DNA of 64,000 bases from contig NC_083598.1 in assembly GCF_020882245.1 (NCBI RefSeq), positions 31,161,858-31,225,857 of the forward strand. The letters are read 5' to 3'. Shown here piece after piece: positions 56,001 to 64,000 of this stretch. A model generated the notes under the pieces. The model was not told where the DNA came from. It saw nothing but the letters and a program-made list of their open reading frames with translations, and ran no database searches. The DNA is from Rhopalosiphum padi (lineage: Eukaryota; Arthropoda; Insecta; Hemiptera; Aphididae). Position 1 is the stretch's first letter. Every line of letters starts with the position of its first letter. The position numbers and the translations under genes were made by a program.

Positions 56001-59000
56001 ATTGGGGACTTCAGCATTATTGATGATATAGTCCTTGTTAAAGAAGATATACTTTAGATTTAAGATTAAAAAATTTTACAACAGGATTTACAATAAAAAA
56101 AATGTAATCAATTGTTGGTGTACATTGGAGAAGGGTTTCCACGAGCTGCATACATCACCTGCCATAGATTTCAGGGCAATGACATTTTTTATTTTATTCG
56201 CCCTTATGAATATTTCTGTGAATATTAATCTTATAAATTGATCACTATAAAAACTAAATCATGAAACTGATTAGTTGTCAAAAGATTAAAATGTTACTGT
56301 TCTATACAATATACATACAAGATGGTCCAAGATTAACATTGAAATTGAAATTAATATTAAAAGATTTATATAAAAAAATAATATTTTATTTGGGGAGGGG
56401 GTAAATGGTTTCTAAAATATAAGATACTTCTGTCTCAGAAAAGTTTAAGAAGCCCAGTGATATACTGATATATATGTTAATTATTTCATGTCCAATATAG
56501 AATTATTCAGTCTGTGTGTGTTATTTTATTATTTATCATTTTATATTTTTTGCTAATTTTTTACATAATTTGATCTTTGTTGAATAAAAAACACTTACTC
56601 ATAGGTAACTAACATAATATTTATTATTTGAATGAATTGTTTTAACCCTCTGACAAGTAACGGCATTCTTCAAATTAAAATTGTATAGATTTGTATGTAT
56701 ATGTATTAAACATTTGGACTTCTAGAATTCTACGCTGTAAGCCAAAGTATTGTCAAGTTTTCAAGTTTTTATCTGAGATTGAATGTATAATGTCACTAAA
56801 ATAGCATCGAGTCCTGTATATCAGTATGTTATATGAAAAATTAAAATGAAAATATATTAATAATTTGTAAATTTATTATGCTTAACAAACTGTATTACAG
56901 TTATTGTTGTATAAATAATAAATTCACTTCACCTGCGTCTTTGTCGGATTATTATGACGTGCTGATGTGTACAAAAAGTTGTTCCCGTCGACATCGTTAT
57001 GTAACAATTTTAAATTTATAACCACGAGATAAATTGTAAATACATTTCTCCACAAATTAAAAATTAAAACAAAATTTCAATAATGGCACACCTGTCATGT
57101 CCTTGCACAGTTTGTCTAATCCTATTTATCATAACGAAAAAAAATTTAATGCGGTGACCGGTAGTTCCTGAAGCAATGTCATCATTGAGCAGCCATCGGC
57201 TTGAGAGAAAGCGCGAAGGTATATCGTAGGTATATTCGATATTTTAGAAGTATCGGTTTTTTTCCTGTTGTCATTACTAAAATTTAAAATCGAAAACTCG
57301 AATTTCTCAAACCCCTTCACGGGTGATATAGTATTACTGCGCGCGGTATGGTAGCGGTACATAATCGTATTACTGTTTTGATATATTATGACGATCGTCT
57401 GTCTCTCCATTTACGATATTTTTATTATTATATACAATGTACGTAATTCGTACCTATAGGAATAATCGTACGAGACAACCACTGCATAAAAATGATGTGA
57501 TAATACGAGTAATATAGGTATAAGGTATAGATTATTATAAATAGATGTGTGACAGCCTGCATTAATGATGTTAAATCGCGGAATGACTGGATAGACAAGC
57601 GGTAAATGTAATATATACATATATATATACTTATACTACACGTTTTCGTGCAGTGGTCGAGAGAAACAAAATCAAAAGTGAAAAATATGATAATTGCTAG
57701 CAGACGGTGTACCTATAATAAATATAATATGCAATATTTATACATTTTAATCCTGATTTGTGATTGCATTCAACGCGCATTTGTGGTTTTCTTATTCGTT
57801 TTTTATCGTTTCAAGTTATAATTGTATAATAACATGACTACCTAATCATAATTTAGGAGAAAAAAATCAAATTTTCTCCATCTCTTGTATTGTTTATTAC
57901 ATACTATTTTAAATTTTTAAACTTTCATATCCTTTTAAAGATTTCAAGTATAGAGTCGCAGTGAAGAGTATAACTATATTGGATTTTAAAAATATGGCAT
58001 AATATTGTCTCAAAAAGCGTATATCTGTAAAATATGGACAGAAAACTGTTATAAAAGAACACACTTTAAAAAAATAATTTTTAAATTCATATTGTTACAA
58101 GAAATGTTGCAAAAAATAACGGGAGAAAAAAACTGACATGGAATTCAAGAATAATAATAATAATAATATTATATATGTACTTTATTATAACGTATAGATA
58201 TAATATTATAGCATCCGCGTTGACATTCCGTGTTTAATAGAATCTCTCTCAGTCTGGCGCTCTGCCGAGACGCTTTCGTCGTGGTTATTGAATTTCGTCT
58301 GCTGCTCCAGAGAATCCGGAATTAAAATCACCGCGATATTTAAAAATAATAATAATCATAATAATAATATAAAAACGTATAAAGTAAAAAAGAAACATCG
58401 TTTAAGTGAAAAAAAATTTAAGTGTTATAATAATATAATTAGAGGTAAGTATACTGTTTTGGAGTTGTAGCCATATTGTAATAGATAATGTGGCGAGCAT
58501 ACGAATATACTTTGATTGAGAAATCGTGAGTGAGACTCATCCGCCAGTCAAATGCATTACATCCGATATGGGTTTCTTCTATATATATTATGTATTTAAT
58601 GTGTATGTAATGGACTCAATCTGATATGTATACGCACACAGTCAAGGTCGATAGGCATATACATATTATAATAATATATTATATTTTATAGTAGTAAAAT
58701 ATAAAACAGATTTTAATCGCGTCGTCGTCATCTTCAATGCTGCCACCTCCGCACACGTCGTTTTAGCCGTATCTAGTGCCTGATAATATTATACGAGTAT
58801 TGTATTGATCACGGTATGTCTAAAATTAAAATCGATTTTTTTTTTTTTTTTGTTCGTTTCGATTTGTTCCGGTCCTCCGTGCGCATAATATTATATTATT
58901 ATGTATACACCTATGTATGGTGCGCTGAACTGCTATTGTCGCGCCAAGCATACAATAATAATATGATATTATAATGAAAATAATATGATATAATAATATT

Positions 59001-61768
59001 TATTATTATTCCGCTGATTAAAATAAACAAACAAAACGAGAAGGATATAAAAAAAATACACATGCACGCGATGTCTCGTTTCATTAGCGATCCGCGACGG
59101 CAGCAATGCCCCCACGGCATAATTCATATTCGTATTTTTTTTTTTTTTTTATGTCCGCGCTCGAGATTTTTCTCGTTGTTTATTTCGTATTGTGATGATA
59201 TTATTATTATAATCATATTCATTTTATCGGTCGTCGCGTTATTGTGGATCTGTGACGCGTATAATAATATTATATGTATATACACGTCATAACTATATTA
59301 ATTATTTATTATGCCACACGTTATATTGTACCTAAATTATATTGACATACAGACATAGCACGCCTATGTATGTTTTGTTTAGGAAGTTGTTATAATACAT
59401 AGACTTGAGTGTAATAATATAACGACGCGTTCGCGTATACGCATCATCGTGTATGATTTTGACAGATTTTGTTTTACGAGTTTGATGTGTACCAGTTTGG
59501 TATTAAATTATAATATTATATGTATCGTGGAGATGACGATGATATTTTTTCAATGGATGAATTGTGTTAAAAACTTTTTTATGTTCTCGTAATTATTATA
59601 TTATTATACTTAACATACACTGTTAATATTGCACTCTATACTATAATATATATACACATATGAATATCGGCTGTTGTATTGTAGTAGATACGTCGTACGG
59701 TACCAACTATCAAGGTCGCTGTGTTGCATAAGAAGGTTAAGTATATAGTTATATTATAGAAAACCGCATTCGTTTAACATCCCACAAACGAAATAGACAA
59801 GGGAAAATAATGATTAGTATACCATCGTGAAAATACAAATAGATAATGTAGCCGTAAGCCACGTATTACATAAGTTAAGTAGGCTCACAATTATTGTACA
59901 TAATATAATCTAATATTGTACAATATCTATTAACACAAGACACATGATGTGTTCAAATTTGTGTTTTTGATTTTGTAGATCCGAGTAGAGTTCAGTTTCG
60001 ATTACCCCGCGAGATAAATTATTCGGTCTTATACAAACGGTATTAAATATAATATATTTTATAAATTGGTATTGCTTATGTTAAAGTTTAGGTACTTTTC
60101 TACGTCTCTTTTAAAGGTCTCACAACGAAATCTAAATATATATATATATATATATTAATCGATTTTAGTAAATAATATGAATTACATAGACACATTGTAT
60201 TCAATAATAATGAAAATAAAATACAATAATATTTTTTTCTCCATTTAATAAATTGATTTATTTTCAATTTTTCTATAAATAGGTACCTACTATTTATATA
60301 GTATATAATATAAGCATTTTCAATTTTGAATAGTTTGTAAGAAAATAATCATAAACAAATAGTGGTTTAAAATTTTATTTTATTTTCATACAGGTACTTT
60401 ATCGACTTTCTTCTATGTATCAATCAATTTATCTAATTTTTAAATCTAATTTATTCTCCTTTATTTTATTATTTAATAATCAAGTAATAATAAATAATAT
60501 ATAGTTATATATTATAATATGTTAATAGTTTATCAATTATTCTGTTGTTATTTACTTTATGTTTGTCGTCTTTTGCGTATTGCGATAATAATCAGAATTT
60601 CAGAAAATCTCCTTTTCTGTTTTATAATAATTTTGTACACACACTTTTTTTCGTGTATATTTTGTAATTTTTATTGCATATCACGATAATTAAGAACATA
60701 TTTATTTTCACGAATATGCACCCGTATTTAAATACTATGTTCAATAAGTATAAAACCTTATCTCTAAAAATTCACTGCCATTGCAATGATTAATAACCAC
60801 TAATTTTTTTTAGAAATTAAAATAAATAGCTGTGTCTTCAACAATTTACTACTACAGTCTACCGACTAAAAAAAAAAAAAATGCAGTTATTACATTTACT
60901 ACTCAATCTGCCCCCGTGCGCTCGCCAGTGTGACATATAATACAAATAAAGTATTTTTATATACTTTTCGGTTCAGTGAACATTTTTAAGGCAACGTATG
61001 GACGTTGCAATATTTAGAGAGCTGCACAGGTGGAATGTATAAATCCGAAACTTGACCATAACTATATTGATAATAATAGTAATAATAATTACTAATCCAC
61101 TGTAGTCTATACGTGCTATAATTTATAAGTAAATGTCACAATGCCACCAAGAAAATTTGTCGAAATGTACTCGGCCTTGGTTTAATTTTTTAATGTAATT
61201 TACAAAAAAAATTAATTACACTGTCTGCATAATATATTATTATTACAATCACAATTATTCAATTCGACGATAAGTCGTGAAACACTATAAATGCGTTACA
61301 AGGTGTCTCTCTGAAATTTACTTTGTTAAAGTTAAAAGTGGTACCTCATTTTGGTGTTAGGTGTGAGCTTAGTATTAAAATTATTAAATACGAATTATAA
61401 TATATGTATACAATAAACAATTAACAATAGTTACTTAATGTCGTGAAAATACTTTGAGTTATCTTACTTAAGAAATATATAAATCCTCTCTGTGCGTGAT
61501 TTTTAGCAGTTTAAAAATTCACTCACTCATCATCAAATATATATATATATATATTTATATTTTAATGTGGATCCTTACATTAAGTAAATATATTCAATAT
61601 AGCAAATATATAAATACTATTGTTAGTACTACACGGTGCTCTGTCATTGTATTATGTTTGTTTATCATAATTATTTCGTGTCTGTAACAATAACAAACGT
61701 ATCAATAATAATAATAATATGATTATAATAAAAATAACGTATTTTTTTGTTTTTGTTTTGTTGTACAG

Positions 61769-61947
61769 ACCACTTGTTTGTACGATCACATAAGATGGGC
61801 CGACGCATTCGTGATCGTCTACAGCGTGGTGGACCTGTCGAGTTTTAACGAAGCGCAATACCTTCTGGACGAATTGAGCAAACACAAATTACCGTCGTAC
61901 TTTGCCACGCTGTTGCTGGGCAACAAGAGAGACTTGGATCATTCCAG
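61769..61947 (+). CDS. Internal coding exon of atypical Ras-like GTPase (switch II to G4)
   Basis: This is a 179-nt exon with a long T-rich tract and acceptor TTGTACAG before it and donor GTAAAG after it. It starts in phase 0 directly after DTCKYS of the previous exon and reads TTCLYDHIRWADAFVIVYSV, then VDLSSFNEAQYLLDELSKHK, then LPSYFATLLLGNKRDLDHS. It ends with AG, the first two bases of the next codon (Arg if the next exon begins with A or G). IRWADAFVIVYSV is strand beta-4 and its lead-in. SSFNEAQYLLDEL is helix alpha-3. LLLGNKRDL contains the guanine-specifying NKxD (G4) motif. The tail LDHSR is typical of RERG/RASL-type proteins. Codon use is GC-richer than the surrounding intron. The G5 (SAK-like) segment and C-terminus are not in the remaining 2 kb. 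The small minus-strand ORF over this region is a shadow. Confidence 0.92.
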
Positions 61948-62439
61948 GTAAAGCGTGCAAAACGCGTACAATAATATCATTAATAATAAGCTTTTATAAG
62001 TAATATAGAGTTGTATAACGGTCGTAGTGTATAATAATAATTGTTGCGGGTGATTGCGTGCGCGTATAATGTAGACTGAACTGAGAGATGGTAGAGAGAG
62101 AGAGAGTGATCAAGTGGTGATAAGGAAAGAAATCGTTTGGTGAAGTGTTCAGTGCGGACATAAACTAAGCACGCCTAAAAACACGAACGTATAATATATA
62201 ATATTATAATAATATGTACCTCTAAGAAACGTTCGCGGGCCGTATAATATACATATTAATAAATGTACCGTACATCGCACCCCGGTGGTATTACGCGCAT
62301 AATGTTCTTTATAATATTGCAATAATATAACATAATAGCGTAAGACGATACGTGAGCTGTATTGGTGACATTAAACGTATATATCATATATTATTTACCT
62401 GTGTGTAAACAATAAAATACAATAATAACGCGTAGGTGG

Positions 62440-62740
62440 CGAAATCAAAATCACCGACACTGCCTGCTCTATCTCTCTCAGTGCTCGCGTGTTACGTTGC
62501 GGCACCGACCAACGGCGTCCTCGTTGTCTCATTGTTCTGGTTTTTATTTATACGCACACAACGTTAAATATAAATATATATATATATATATATATATTAT
62601 ATTCTTTTTATCTCTCTCCGCGTATCGTATGACAATAATTATAATTATACGTCGAAAACAACTACAACTGTTGTCTCCACGACACCGCCGCCGCTGTCCC
62701 GCGTCCGTCGTCCCCGTGACTTCCTGTTCGTGTATTGTAT
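62440..62740. promoter_or_regulatory. CpG-rich patch with TA microsatellite downstream of third exon
   Basis: CpG- and CCG-rich DNA (CGACACCGCCGCCGCTG near 62678) flanks a TA run at 62574-62597. The opposed ORFs here are composition artefacts. Its role is unknown. Confidence 0.18.
62574..62597. repeat. TA microsatellite
   Basis: 24-bp perfect TA dinucleotide run inside the partial downstream intron. Confidence 0.9.
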
Positions 62741-64000
62741 AGGTATAAATATACACATACGTATTACTGTGGGACTTACCGCGTTTCCGGTTTATGTATG
62801 CGTATGTGCGAGCGTATATAATCTATGATGTACGCCCGTCGCATGTGTTTTCCACGTTTTTTATGACTTTCGATGCAATATATAGATCACACGAGCTGAT
62901 CCTTGGTTTTTCTTAAAGTTCTACTAAAAATATCGACCACTTCCTAAAGATTACGGACTAATATTTTACTCGTTGACCTCTATTAGCGTTTAGAAATAAA
63001 GCGCGTTTGATCTGCAGATTCGAATTTGAGTAGTCCTTGCGAATTTATTCGAGTATAAAAGTATACCGTCCTTGTAATATTAATTATGGTCAAGTGTAAA
63101 GGGATACGGGAAATTAACTCACACTTAAGGAAACGGTTATAATATTGTGAACGCAAATTATGTCACATTGATCTAAAAACATTATGTTTCAACTTCTTCG
63201 TTGATTTCATAGTTACGAATTTTTAAATTTCAATTCATAGGACCTAACTCTTAATAAGTTTTTTAAAAAGTGGATGAGCATGCATGGCTAATCAACTTGT
63301 ATAATAACAACTCTAAAAAAAAAAAAAGCAAAAACTGTAATAATATAAACGATATAATATTATTATAATCTTACTATGACGTTATTATAATATTACCTAT
63401 TACAAAATGTATTTTATAATATTATAATACGCGTGCATTCAATGAGCCGCCTGCTGATATCGTGCGAGTGACAGGCAGCGACGAAGACGTGCACCTCGTT
63501 GTTGTATATTAATTTCGTAACAATAATCAACGTGCCATTTTCTTATTTTTATAACGATTATATTACATATTTATATTGGTTTTGCCGACGTTTACCTGTA
63601 TACTCCATCCACACAAAATTATATAATAATACACCATAAGCGTGTCCGTGCGGTACACGTTATCACGTGTTTAAATATCTGTACGCATACAGTTTTCATT
63701 TGCAGCAGACCTCGTTCTAAGAATATTTTAATATTGTATGGAAAAAAACGCTTATCGTGTACACGTTACCGCGTAATGTGTATCATTTGAATGAATTGCA
63801 CAAGATGAAAAAATAAAAATGCGACACTCGTCGTTGATCGATAATATTATAGCGTGAATATTGAGTTAGCAAATTTGTATAAGAATTTTTTTCTTTTATG
63901 TAACTACGTGTAAGTACTTTCATAATTTAAAGTTAGATGATAATTTAAAATAATATTTACCATATCAGAGCAACGACATCTATGCCGAAATAAATATTGG

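Larger units (their letters stand above)
30914..61768 (+). other. Very large intron (30.9 kb) of the Ras-like gene
   Basis: It runs from donor GTAAGTA at 30914 to the acceptor at 61767-61768, in phase 0, and lies exactly where the G3 box is interrupted. It carries a TIR element at 35833-36305, a related pair at 37060-37272 and 41110-41637, many TA/ATT microsatellites and several CpG-rich patches (35080-35270, 39160-39560, 40860-41090, 46140-46400, 50680-50950, 57130-57360, 59040-59260). The only nested coding candidate is the small signal-peptide-like ORF at 35316-35528. An intron this long leaves room for enhancers or nested transcripts, but none is proven by the sequence. Confidence 0.75.
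61948..64000 (+). other. Start of a further intron of the Ras-like gene (runs past window end)
   Basis: It begins with the donor GTAAAG after the NKRD-bearing exon. That exon ends two bases into a codon, so another coding exon must follow. I checked the AG acceptors in this 2-kb tail, including 63714-63715 and 63467-63468. The frames they open do not resemble the expected G5 region. A GA-rich run (62092-62107), a TA microsatellite (62574-62597) and a CpG-rich patch (about 62440-62740) are present. Confidence 0.65.

Noticed and set aside
61652..61885. Minus-strand 77-codon ORF overlapping the third exon
   Set aside because: It is the antisense shadow of the Ras-like exon plus a TTA/AAT repeat.
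63469..63530. AG acceptor at 63467-63468, considered as the next Ras exon
   Set aside because: The upstream tract is not pyrimidine-rich, and the frame gives an Arg-rich then Cys-rich string unlike the GTPase family.
63716..63790. AG acceptor at 63714-63715 (TTTTCATTTGCAG), considered as the next Ras exon
   Set aside because: In the required phase it reads SRPRSKNILILYGKK and then reaches a stop. It does not resemble the RxVxxxEG or SAK region expected after LDHSR.
1..64000. CRISPR arrays, rRNA genes, operons and prokaryotic signals
   Set aside because: Nothing in the window fits them. The gene structure and repeats are those of an animal nuclear genome.

Overview
The window looks like nuclear DNA from a sap-feeding insect, most likely an aphid. 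It is very AT-rich and full of TA and AAT/ATT microsatellites. It has the short TAGGTACCTA-type and AATATTATTATAAT-type motifs that recur in aphid introns and intergenic DNA, and several small fold-back (MITE-like) elements. There is no bacterial-style gene packing and no long ORF. The taxon is inferred from base composition and motif style, not from a database hit.

The only protein-coding gene I can support is one plus-strand gene cut into very small exons by very large introns. Three consecutive internal coding exons are visible at 14992-15048 (57 nt), 30837-30913 (77 nt) and 61769-61947 (179 nt). Each has an AG acceptor and a GT donor. Their phases join without a break: Asp is split G|AC across the first junction, and the second junction is phase 0. 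Together they encode about 103 residues from the middle of a Ras-superfamily small GTPase, closest in style to the RERG/RASL group. They cover the end of helix 1, switch I, the G3 region, and the strand/helix leading to the G4 motif NKRD and the following LDHSR. The P-loop exon lies upstream (not found in 1-14991) and the G5/C-terminal exon lies downstream (not found in 61948-64000). The gene therefore fills at least 47 kb and probably the whole window.

Layout: 1-14991 is non-coding and at least its 3' part is an intron. 15049-30836 is a 15.8-kb intron, 30914-61768 is a 30.9-kb intron, and 61948-64000 is the start of another intron. These stretches hold microsatellites, at least three fold-back or TIR elements (5649-5832, 35833-36305, 41110-41637), a related fragment near 37060-37272, a compound direct/inverted repeat at 5260-5647, and a palindrome cluster at 25186-25310. 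They also hold several CpG-rich patches (for example 860-1380, 24530-24840, 28020-29260, 35080-35270, 39160-39560, 50680-50950, 62440-62740) that stand out from the AT background and may be promoters, enhancers or alternative first exons. One small ORF at 35316-35528 starts with a signal-peptide-like sequence and is the only nested gene candidate I would follow up.

The most interesting biology is in the GTPase itself. The switch I Thr35 position and the switch II Gly/Gln of DTAGQ are not conserved (DTCKYS instead), while the guanine-specifying NKxD motif is intact. This points to an atypical Ras-like switch.
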